A stretch of DNA of 64,000 nucleotides, from positions 3,224,001 to 3,288,000 of the forward strand of contig NZ_JAANOU010000001.1 of NCBI RefSeq assembly GCF_011758765.1, read 5' to 3'. Below the pieces are notes generated by a model. That model made no database searches. It was not told the DNA's origin and saw only the letters and a program-made list of their open reading frames with translations. This DNA comes from Amycolatopsis viridis. GTDB taxonomy: Bacteria > Actinomycetota > Actinomycetes > Mycobacteriales > Pseudonocardiaceae. The stretch's first letter is position 1. Each line of letters begins with the position of its first letter. The position numbers were made by a program, and so were the translations under genes. Shown here piece after piece: positions 24,527-32,227 of this stretch.

Positions 24527-26688
24527 CGCTCCACCTCCGCCAACGGCCGGGCGGCACCGGCCGTGCCGGGCACCGCGGCCGGGTCGATCGGCCCGACGTC
24601 CTCGGGGTCGAGCGTGAGGCGGCCGACCCGGTTGTTGTTGACCCCGCACAGGTACAGCCGGCCGTCGCGTTCGTTGATCGAGGTGACCATCGGGTAGTTC
24701 GCCAGCGTCGAGTCCCACAGGACCTTCAGCACCTGTCCGCGCTCGTCGAACTTCAGCACGCACGACACGTTGAGCTGCGGGACCACCCAGCTGTCCAGCG
24801 GCACCTCCTGCGTCATCCGGCGCCGGAACGCCGGGTACTTCACCAGCAGGTCCGACATCGGGGTGCGCATCGACACGAAGGCCATCCAGTAGTTGCCGTC
24901 GGAGGCCCGGTTGATGTTGTCCGGGTGGCCGGGCAGGTTCTCCAGCACCGGCTCGAGCTGTCCCTGCTTCGGGCCGGCGATCCACAGCCGGTCCACCCGG
25001 CACAGCGTGGTGCTGGCGATCAGCACCGACTGTCCGTCGTGGGCGGTGCAGATTCCGTTCGGGAACACCAGGTTGGAGGCGACCACCTCGGTGCCGCCGT
25101 CCGGGTCGACGCGCACGACGCGCCCGTTGGGCCGGGACTCCACCAGCTCGACCATGTACTCGGCGGCGTTGTGCCGGGCCGAGAAGTCCGACACGTACAG
25201 GGATCCGTCCGGGGCCACGTCGAGGTCGTCGACCGCCCGCAGACCCGAATCGTCGAGCAGCGACAGGCGGCTCCGGCGGACCTTGTTGGCGACCAGTTCC
25301 GGCTCGCCGTCCGGGTGGATCCGGTAGACGCCCATCCCGCCGACCGCCACCACGAGGCGGCCTTCGCGGTCCCACGTGTGGCCGAGCGGAAGCCCGCCGG
25401 TGCGGGCGAAGATCTCGCCCTCGGCGTGGTCCGGGCCGGAGAACCGCCAGATCCAGCCGCGGCGGTCACCGCAGTACAGGTTGCCGCCGGGGTCCACCGC
25501 GCAGTCCTCGGCGCCCTCGATCTTCCCGAGGCCGATGGTCGGCGCGTCCGTGAGGCGGTTGTTGATCGTCCACACCGTGCCCGGCTCGGTGACGTCCACC
25601 AGTGGTCCCAGCGTGATCCGTCCCGGGTCGATCTTGAGTTTCTCCGCGGTGCGCTCGCGGTACTTGCCCCACTTCAGGTCGAGGATCGCGAACAGCAGCA
25701 GCACCGCCGCGAGGATCGCGGTGTAGTAGGAGCCTTCGAGCCCCAGCGCCACGGTGGCCTGCAGGATGACGCCGACGACGAGGATGCCGACGGTCGCCCG
25801 CAGCACCGAGCCGCGGCCGCCCTTGAGGCTGACCCCGCCGAGCACGACCGCGGTCAGCGCCACCAGTTCCCAGCCCTGCCCGACGTCGGCGTCGGTCCGG
25901 CCCAGGCGGGCGGCGGTGAGCAGCCCGGCCGTGCCGGCGAGCGCCCCGGACAGGAGGTAGACGCAGAACGTGACCCGGTCCACCGGGATGCCGTTGCGGC
26001 GGGCGGAGCGCCGGTCGGAGCCGACCGCCATGACCCACCAGCCCCAGCGCGACCGGGTCAGTCCCACGTGGACGACGACCAGCACGACGAGGAAGATGAA
26101 CCACCCGGTCGGGATGCCGGCCACCGTGCCCTCGCCCAGGAAGTTCCACACGAGGTCCTCCTTGGGCAGGCCGAGCTCGAAGCTGTAGGAGCTCTGCAGC
26201 GCCGCCGCCGCACCCCCGAAGGCCACCAGTGTCACCAGGGTGGTGATGAACGGCCGCATCTTGAGCCGGGCGATCAGGAACCCGTTCACCGCGCCCAGCC
26301 CGGCCCCGGCCACGATCGTCGCCGGCACCACCAGCGCCATCGGCCAGTTCCAGGCCCGCGACGCGACCATCGCGCCCAGGGAGGCGAGGCCGACGATCGA
26401 GCCGACCGACAGGTCGATCCCGCCGCCCACGAGCACGACGGTGAGCCCGATGGCGAGCAGCCCCTTCTCCGTCGCCTCGTCGAGGATGAGCGGGACGTCC
26501 ACCCCGCCCACGGGCGTGGTCCCCCACACGATGACGCTGAGCACCACGGCCAGGGTCAGCGGGACCGCACCCTCCATCCAGCGCTTTGCGAACAGGTCGG
26601 ACAGGGTGCGCAGCGGCGCGAACCGGGCGCCGCGGCCCTGTCCGGTGAGCGCGAACGCGTCCACGCCCGAGCGGGATTTGATCTTCAT
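24523..26688 (-). CDS. ABC permease (RbsC-like) fused to a strictosidine-synthase-like propeller
   Basis: A 721-aa fusion. Residues about 30-345 form a ribose-type ABC permease with eight to ten helices and the family motifs VVLVGGGIDLSVGSIVGLAS and VVLGGVSLKGGRGSV. A basic linker (about 340-385) leads to a propeller at about 386-705. EGAEDCAVDPGGNLYCGD, VVASNLVFPNGICTA and LPGHPDNINRASDGNYWMAF are typical of strictosidine-synthase/APMAP-like proteins. No stop or frameshift separates the halves. RbsC C-termini are normally cytoplasmic, so the propeller should sit at the channel's inner mouth. ATG 26688 was chosen because upstream codons look noncoding. Confidence 0.88.
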   Translation of the reverse strand: MKIKSRSGVDAFALTGQGRGARFAPLRTLSDLFAKRWMEGAVPLTLAVVLSVIVWGTTPVGGVDVPLILDEATEKGLLAIGLTVVLVGGGIDLSVGSIVGLASLGAMVASRAWNWPMALVVPATIVAGAGLGAVNGFLIARLKMRPFITTLVTLVAFGGAAAALQSSYSFELGLPKEDLVWNFLGEGTVAGIPTGWFIFLVVLVVVHVGLTRSRWGWWVMAVGSDRRSARRNGIPVDRVTFCVYLLSGALAGTAGLLTAARLGRTDADVGQGWELVALTAVVLGGVSLKGGRGSVLRATVGILVVGVILQATVALGLEGSYYTAILAAVLLLFAILDLKWGKYRERTAEKLKIDPGRITLGPLVDVTEPGTVWTINNRLTDAPTIGLGKIEGAEDCAVDPGGNLYCGDRRGWIWRFSGPDHAEGEIFARTGGLPLGHTWDREGRLVVAVGGMGVYRIHPDGEPELVANKVRRSRLSLLDDSGLRAVDDLDVAPDGSLYVSDFSARHNAAEYMVELVESRPNGRVVRVDPDGGTEVVASNLVFPNGICTAHDGQSVLIASTTLCRVDRLWIAGPKQGQLEPVLENLPGHPDNINRASDGNYWMAFVSMRTPMSDLLVKYPAFRRRMTQEVPLDSWVVPQLNVSCVLKFDERGQVLKVLWDSTLANYPMVTSINERDGRLYLCGVNNNRVGRLTLDPEDVGPIDPAAVPGTAGAARPLAEVER

Positions 26689-26710
26689 CCGCCTGGTCCT
26701 CGTCCCCGGA

Positions 26711-27784
26711 TCACTGGCCCTTGTAGCAGGCGATGGTCGTGTTGTCGACGTTCGAGCGGTCCACCACCGCGTGCGAGACGTAGGCCACGCTGTGCGTGCT
26801 GCCCGGCGCCACACCGGTCTGGATCAGCTGCTGCGCCGTCACGACCGCCGCCGCGCCGACGCCCTGGACGTCGTAGGCGACCGAAGCGGTCACCTTGCCC
26901 GCCCGCAGCGCGTCGCACCACAGCGTGTCGGCGGCCATCGTGTAGACGCCGATGGAGTTCGGCCGGATCACGCCGCGGGCCGCCGCCTCGGACACGGCGT
27001 CACCGACGGCCACCGAGTTGAGGTCGTAGGTCACCAGGTAGGCGCAGAGGTTGTCCTTCTGCTGCTGCGTGATCGACGCCGCCGCCTGCTGCGCGGCCGC
27101 GTTCTGCCACTGGGTGTGGGCGGTGGCGACCACCTCGTAGCCGGCCGGGTCGGCCACGTCGTGCACCCCCTTGGACCACTGCAGCGACGCCGCGTCGTTG
27201 CCCGGGCCGTCGATGATCGCCAGGCGCTTGGCACCGCCGTGCTGGCCGCAGTCGGCGATGGCCCGCCTGGTGATGTCCTGCGCCGCGTGCACCACGTCGA
27301 CGCCGATGAACGCGTCACCGAGCTGGCTGGACATCATGTTGACGACGATGGTGTAGATGCCCGCCTTGCGCGCGTCCTCGATCTGCTTGGTGAGCACGCC
27401 GACGTCGGTGTTGTGCAGGATCAGGACGTCGGCTTCCTTCCGCGAGATCAGGTCGTTGACGATCTTGACCATCTTGTCGGGGTCGAAGTTGGCGTCGTAG
27501 ACCTGGAACTGCGCGCCGAGGTTGTCGAACGCGCGCTGCATCGACGCGCCCCAGTTCTGCGTCAGGTTGTAGCCCTTGTACAGGATCGGCACGAACGCGA
27601 CCCGCTTGCCCTTCATGACGTCGTGCGCCTTCTGGTTCGCGTCGAAGAGCTGGGCGGTGTCGCCGAAGGCCTGGTTACCGCCGCCCGGCGCGCTCCCGGA
27701 CGAACCACTGCTGCCGGTGGTGCACGCCGTCATCGCGACGGCCGCGGCGACCGCGGTCAGCAGGGCGGTGATCTTCCTCTTCAT
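26711..27784 (-). CDS. ABC transporter substrate-binding lipoprotein (ribose-type)
   Basis: A 357-aa periplasmic-binding-protein type I. A lipoprotein signal runs from residue 1 with MTAC at 18-21, giving lipidated Cys21, followed by a Ser/Gly-rich linker. The mature part has FVPILYKGYNLTQNWGASMQ, the NDLISRKEADVLILHNTD hinge region and LNSVAVGDAVSEAAARGVI, as in RbsB-like sugar or quorum-signal binders. It delivers ligand to the permeases on either side. The ligand cannot be read; the alcohol and aldehyde dehydrogenases of the operon suggest a polyol, alcohol or similar. Confidence 0.9.
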   Translation of the reverse strand: MKRKITALLTAVAAAVAMTACTTGSSGSSGSAPGGGNQAFGDTAQLFDANQKAHDVMKGKRVAFVPILYKGYNLTQNWGASMQRAFDNLGAQFQVYDANFDPDKMVKIVNDLISRKEADVLILHNTDVGVLTKQIEDARKAGIYTIVVNMMSSQLGDAFIGVDVVHAAQDITRRAIADCGQHGGAKRLAIIDGPGNDAASLQWSKGVHDVADPAGYEVVATAHTQWQNAAAQQAAASITQQQKDNLCAYLVTYDLNSVAVGDAVSEAAARGVIRPNSIGVYTMAADTLWCDALRAGKVTASVAYDVQGVGAAAVVTAQQLIQTGVAPGSTHSVAYVSHAVVDRSNVDNTTIACYKGQ

Positions 27785-27814
27785 CGTTGAAGCTCCTTGA
27801 TCATCGGTGGTGGT

Positions 27815-28831
27815 TCACAGTTCGTCGGTCTTCGCGGTCTCCTCGTCCCGCGGGTGCAGCCAGGCGTCGAGCGCGATCGCGGCGATCAGCACGCCGCCGC
27901 GGACCAGGTCCTGCATGGCGGTGCTCAGGCCGTGCAGGATCAGCAGGTTGTTGAGCACGCCCACGAACAACGCGCCGGCCAGGACGCCGAGGATCGTGCC
28001 CCGCCCGCCGGACAGCGAGACTCCACCGATCACGGTCACGGTGAGCGCGGTGAACAACAGCGGGTCGAACGAGGTGACCGTGGTCTGGACACTGCCCTGG
28101 ATGGACACCGTCACGTACCCGGCCAGCAGGGCCAGCAGCGCGGAGAGCACGTAGGTGAGCATCTGGAGCGGCCGGACGGGCGCGCCCGTCGAGCGCGCGG
28201 TGGCGAAGTTGTCCCCCATCGCGCGGATCAGCCGGCCCGGCGCGGTGAAGGTCACGAACAACCACGCGAGCAGGAAGACGGCCCCGGCGATGAGCACCGG
28301 CCGGGGCACGCCCAGGACCGAACCGTTGCTGAGCGCGGAGATCGCCGATCCCGGCGGCAGCGCGTAGAAGTTCTGGTCGAGCAGGAAGATGTCGACGCCG
28401 CCGATCGTCAGCAGGCCGGTGGCCAGCGTCGCGAACAGCGCGGGCACCTCGAGGTAGGCGACCAGGAGACCGTTGACGACGCCGATCACCAGCGCGAGCC
28501 CGGCGATCAGCAGGATCGCCTGCCATTCGGACATGCCGCCGGACATGAACGCGAGCGTGGCCTGCGCGCACCCGAGTGCGACGCCGGCGACCGACAGGTC
28601 GATGCCCTTGCCGAGGATCACGATGGCCAGGCCGATCGCGAGGATCCCGAACGCGGCCGACAACCGCAGCAGGCTCGCGAAGTTGCCGCCGGTGAGGAAA
28701 CCCTCCGTGGTCACCGCGCCGGCCACGCACAGCACCACCGTGATGACGAGGACGAAGAACCCCTGTTCGGCGCGGGCGAGCCGGTCACGGAGGGACAGGC
28801 CGGGCCTCGCGTCCGCCGCAGCCACTGCCAT
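27815..28831 (-). CDS. ABC transporter permease (RbsC-like)
   Basis: A 338-aa permease, first gene of the importer operon. Motifs: GLAIVILGKGIDLSVAGVAL, VNGLLVAYLEVPALFATLAT and VIGGVSLSGGRGTILGVLAG, standard for BPD_transp_2 permeases that pair with RbsA-type ATPases. It has usual length and about ten helices, so with the fused permease at 24523 the channel is probably a heterodimer. ATG 28831 is chosen. An AT-rich palindrome (28923-28932) lies about 90 bp upstream and is the probable promoter/operator of the whole operon to 19343. Confidence 0.9.
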   Translation of the reverse strand: MAVAAADARPGLSLRDRLARAEQGFFVLVITVVLCVAGAVTTEGFLTGGNFASLLRLSAAFGILAIGLAIVILGKGIDLSVAGVALGCAQATLAFMSGGMSEWQAILLIAGLALVIGVVNGLLVAYLEVPALFATLATGLLTIGGVDIFLLDQNFYALPPGSAISALSNGSVLGVPRPVLIAGAVFLLAWLFVTFTAPGRLIRAMGDNFATARSTGAPVRPLQMLTYVLSALLALLAGYVTVSIQGSVQTTVTSFDPLLFTALTVTVIGGVSLSGGRGTILGVLAGALFVGVLNNLLILHGLSTAMQDLVRGGVLIAAIALDAWLHPRDEETAKTDEL

Positions 28832-28918
28832 TGTGGACCTGCCAATCGTGTCGCGTGGATTTCCGGGGTGAGGGGACTCGCGGCGCGGTCACCGCTGCCG
28901 GATTGCCGGGAAACGTAT

Positions 28919-28934
28919 ATGGAAAATATTTTAT
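28919..28934. promoter_or_regulatory. AT-rich palindromic element S1, importer operon
   Basis: Core AAAATATTTT at 28923-28932. The 16-mer here, read on the minus strand, is ATAAAATATTTTCCAT. It is identical to the element at 46250-46265, 17 kb away. TAAAAT within it could serve as a -10 for the leftward importer operon. The sequence contrasts strongly with the surrounding GC-rich DNA. Confidence 0.7.
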
Positions 28935-29055
28935 GGTCAAGAGCGTCGCCGCGACCCCGGCGCAGTGCACCCGAACGTGGGACGCGGCCGCATGGTGTTC
29001 CAAAGTGGACACTTCGGAATCCCCTCGATCACGGGATTCCGACGGTGACTGCGCG

Positions 29056-29952
29056 TCACCGCTCCAGGTGCTCCCGGAGGAAGCCGGCGATGGCGCGCAG
29101 CCCGCGACGGTGCCCGGGGTGGGTCGGCAGCTGCAGGAACCCGTGGGGCGCGCCCGGCACCGGGACGAACCGGTGCGGGACGGCGGCCGCGGCCAGCCGG
29201 TCCGCGAGCGCGACCGACTCGCCGAAGAGCGGATCGTCTTCCCCGGCCAGCACCAGCGACGGCGGGAAATGCGCGCAGTACCGCTCGGGGTGCAGGCGCG
29301 GGTCGTCGGTCAGCCGCCGCGCGTCGGCCGGTTCCAGGTACTGCTGCGTGTCCACCTCGGCACCGCCGAGGAGGTCGGCCAGGACGGGCAGCGCGCGGTG
29401 GACGTCGTAGATGCCGTAGCACAGCAGGGCCGCCGCGACCCCTGCCCCGTGCCCGGACGCCAATGCGGCGGCGGCCAGGTTCGCCCCCGCGGAATCGCCC
29501 CCGACGAGCACCCGTGCCGGATCGCCGCCGAGACCGGCGGCGTGCTCCCGCACCCAGCCCAGAGCGTGCACGGTGTCCTCGACCGCCGCCGGGAACCGGT
29601 GCCGTGGCGCACGCCGGTAGTCGAGGACGACGGTGAGCAGGCCCAGCGCGGCGAGATCCGCCGCGAGCCTGCGGTGGCTGGCCGGCGCACCGAGCACCCA
29701 CGCGCCGCCGTGCAGGAACAGCAGCGTGGGAAACGGCGGGTCGCCGGCCGGCCGGTACACGTCGGCGGTCACCCGCCAGCCGGCGATCTCCCGCACTGGG
29801 ACGCCATGCGTGACAGCCGCGACCCGGGGCCCCTCGGCGTTGGTGTAGCCGTCGAAGGACGCCAGCAGGTCACGGACCGTTTCCCCATCGCGCACCTTGA
29901 GCGTGCGCTGGAACTCCAGCAGGCGCGCCGGCACGCCGTCCACCGTGGTCAC
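29056..29952 (-). CDS. HSL-family alpha/beta hydrolase (esterase)
   Basis: A 298-aa esterase/lipase of the hormone-sensitive lipase family. The oxyanion motif HGGAWVLG, the nucleophile GGDSAGANLAAAAL, the acid region AGEDDPLFGE and the His GAPHGFLQL are all present. GTG 29952 overlaps the Zn-dehydrogenase stop by four bases. It is last in the operon that begins with MaoC at 34675. Next door is a Baeyer-Villiger monooxygenase (36448) that would make esters or lactones, so this enzyme could hydrolyse its product; that pairing is inference. Confidence 0.85.
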   Translation of the reverse strand: MTTVDGVPARLLEFQRTLKVRDGETVRDLLASFDGYTNAEGPRVAAVTHGVPVREIAGWRVTADVYRPAGDPPFPTLLFLHGGAWVLGAPASHRRLAADLAALGLLTVVLDYRRAPRHRFPAAVEDTVHALGWVREHAAGLGGDPARVLVGGDSAGANLAAAALASGHGAGVAAALLCYGIYDVHRALPVLADLLGGAEVDTQQYLEPADARRLTDDPRLHPERYCAHFPPSLVLAGEDDPLFGESVALADRLAAAAVPHRFVPVPGAPHGFLQLPTHPGHRRGLRAIAGFLREHLER

Positions 29953-31067
29953 GCGCCCGGCGCGATCATCACGTGCACGGCGTCCTCCCCGGGCACGCGG
30001 CCGGCGAGGGTCTCGACGGCCAGCGGCACCTGCTCCAGACCGAACGTGTGCGTGTGCAGCAACTCCAGCGGGTACCGCCGCGACTCGATCAGCCGCAGCG
30101 CGGGCTCGAACGCGCGGATGTCCTGTGACCACAGGCCCTTCACGGTCAGCTCCTTCGTCACGATCCGATCCGGGGCCAGCCCGCTCACCGTCGCGCCCGA
30201 TCCCTTCACCCCGGCCAGCACGACCGTCGCCCCCGGCTTGGCGATCTCGACGGCGTCCACGATCGGCTGGGTCGCCACCGCGGTCACGTCCACGACGACG
30301 TCCGCCCCCTCGCCGCCGGTCGCCTCGGCGACCGCGGCGACGGTGTCCTCGGTGTCGGCGACGACGGTGACGTCCGCACCGAGCCTGCGGGCGAGCTCGA
30401 GCTTGTGCGCGTCCCGGGCGAGCCCGGTCACGATGATGCGGCCCGCCCCGGCCTCCCGTGCGGCGACCACGCCGGCCAGGCCGCGCTGCCCGCAGCCCAG
30501 GACCACGACCGTGTCCCCGGCCCGCAGGCCGGAGTCGAACGCGAACCACCGCAGGCCGGCGGCCATCGGCTGGTAGAGCGCGGCCAGCTCGAGCGGGAGG
30601 TCCGGGTCCAGTTTGTGCAGCACGGTCCGCGGGTCGAGGTACAGGTACTCCGCGTAGCCGCCCCACAGGCCCGGTCCGGCGCTCGTCGGCAGGTAGCCGT
30701 AGGCGTTGATCGCCGCGCCGTGGCGCGAACTGACGCAGCGGCGGTAGTTCCCGGTCAGGCAGGCGCGGCAGGAACCGCAGCCCAGGACCGGTTCGACCGC
30801 GACCCGGTCGCCGACCCGCACCCGCCAGCGCCGCGCCGCCTCGGCCCCGATCTCGGCGATCGTCCCGACCGGTTCGTGGCCGGGGATCAGCGGGTAGGCG
30901 ACACCGAGCGCGGCGAACCCGCCGTCGTACTGCTCGACGTCGCTGCCGCACATGCCGCAGGCGTCGACCCGCAGCAGCGCCTCGTCCGGGCCGATCCGGG
31001 GCAGGGGGAACTCCTGGATCTCGTAGCGGCGATCGGCCACCTGGACCGCGGCCCGCGCCGTGGCCAT
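29949..31067 (-). CDS. Zinc-dependent alcohol dehydrogenase (MDR family)
   Basis: A 372-aa medium-chain dehydrogenase. The catalytic zinc ligands are in ACGMCGSD and GHEPVG; the structural zinc loop is CGSCRACLTGNYRRC; the Rossmann motif is VLGCGQRGLAGV. It resembles threonine/sorbitol-type dehydrogenases, with a GC replacing the classic GAG of the loop. ATG 31067 shares a base with the acyl-CoA dehydrogenase stop (TGATG). Likely oxidises a secondary alcohol or hydroxyacyl intermediate of this operon. Confidence 0.85.
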   Translation of the reverse strand: MATARAAVQVADRRYEIQEFPLPRIGPDEALLRVDACGMCGSDVEQYDGGFAALGVAYPLIPGHEPVGTIAEIGAEAARRWRVRVGDRVAVEPVLGCGSCRACLTGNYRRCVSSRHGAAINAYGYLPTSAGPGLWGGYAEYLYLDPRTVLHKLDPDLPLELAALYQPMAAGLRWFAFDSGLRAGDTVVVLGCGQRGLAGVVAAREAGAGRIIVTGLARDAHKLELARRLGADVTVVADTEDTVAAVAEATGGEGADVVVDVTAVATQPIVDAVEIAKPGATVVLAGVKGSGATVSGLAPDRIVTKELTVKGLWSQDIRAFEPALRLIESRRYPLELLHTHTFGLEQVPLAVETLAGRVPGEDAVHVMIAPGA

Positions 31068-32227
31068 CAGTAGGCCCGCGGCAGGCCGAGGACCTGCGTC
31101 GAGATGTAGTTCAGCACCATCTCCTGCGAGAACGGCGCGTTGCGCAGCAGCCGCACCTCCCGCCACAGCCGTTCGATGTGGTACTCCTTCGCATACCCGA
31201 AGCCGCCGTGCGTGGACAGCGCCCGGTCGCACGCCTGCCAGCCCGCCTCCGCGCCGAGGAACTTCGCGGCCGCCGACTCTGGGCCGCAGGGCTGGTGCGC
31301 GTCGAACAGCCCGGCCGCCTTCATGCACATCAGCTCGGCCGCCTCCAGCCGAATCCAGGCGTCGGCCAGCGGGTGCGCCACCGCCTGGTTCTTGCCGATC
31401 GGCCGGTCGAACACCACGCGGTCGTTGGCGTACTTGGTGGCCAGCTCCAGCGCCGCCCGGCCGAGCCCGATGCCCTCGAGCCCGACCACCGTGCGCTCCG
31501 GGTTCAGGCCGTCGAGCAGGTAGTAGAAGCCCTTGTCGACCTCACCGACCACCTCGTCGTCGCCGACCTCGAGGTTGTCGATGAACAGCTCGTTGGAGTC
31601 GATCGCGGCGCGGCCCAGCTTCTCGATCTCCCGCACCGTGATCCGCTCGCGGTTCAGGTCGGTGAAGAACAGGGTCATCCCGTGCAGCGGCTTGTCCTCG
31701 CGGCGCGGCGAGGTGCGGGCCAGCAGCAGGATCTTGTGCGCGTTCTGCGCGTTGGTGATCCACACCTTCTGGCCGTTGACCACCCAGCCGCCGTCGATCC
31801 TGGTGGCCTTGGTCTTGATGCGCGAGGTGTCCACGCCGGCCGTCGGCTCGGTGACACCGAAGGCCATCAGGATCTCGCCCCTGGCGAGCTTCGGCAGCCA
31901 CTCCCGCTTCATCTCCTCCGAGCCGTGCCGCACGATGGGCGCCGGCGGGAACACGTAGAAGTGGATCGCCGAGCCGCCGCTCATGCCGGCGCCGGACGCG
32001 GCGATCTCGGACATCATCACGCCGGCCTCGGTCAGCCCGAGCCCGATCCCGCCGTACTCCTCGGGGATCATCGCGCCCAGCCAGCCGCCCTCGGCGAAGG
32101 TCTTGACGAACTCCCACGGGTATTCGTGCTTGCGGTCCTTCTCCAGCCAGTAGTCGTTGTCGAACTTCCGCGCCAGCTCACGCGTGGCCTTCCGGACGAT
32201 GTCGACGCTGCTCTCTTCCGCGGTCAT
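31067..32227 (-). CDS. Acyl-CoA dehydrogenase lacking the canonical C-terminal Glu
   Basis: A 386-aa acyl-CoA dehydrogenase. It has PEEYGGIGLG, FGVTEPTAGVDTS, VWITNAQNAHK and DRPIGKNQAVAHPLADAW in proper order. The usual EGTxxIQR near the C-terminus, source of the catalytic Glu in most family members, reads RNAPFSQEMV here. Instead Glu244 in LNPERTVV lies where isovaleryl-CoA and long-chain dehydrogenases place their base. This suggests a branched or bulky acyl-CoA substrate. ATGA overlap couples it to the upstream synthetase. Confidence 0.9.
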   Translation of the reverse strand: MTAEESSVDIVRKATRELARKFDNDYWLEKDRKHEYPWEFVKTFAEGGWLGAMIPEEYGGIGLGLTEAGVMMSEIAASGAGMSGGSAIHFYVFPPAPIVRHGSEEMKREWLPKLARGEILMAFGVTEPTAGVDTSRIKTKATRIDGGWVVNGQKVWITNAQNAHKILLLARTSPRREDKPLHGMTLFFTDLNRERITVREIEKLGRAAIDSNELFIDNLEVGDDEVVGEVDKGFYYLLDGLNPERTVVGLEGIGLGRAALELATKYANDRVVFDRPIGKNQAVAHPLADAWIRLEAAELMCMKAAGLFDAHQPCGPESAAAKFLGAEAGWQACDRALSTHGGFGYAKEYHIERLWREVRLLRNAPFSQEMVLNYISTQVLGLPRAY

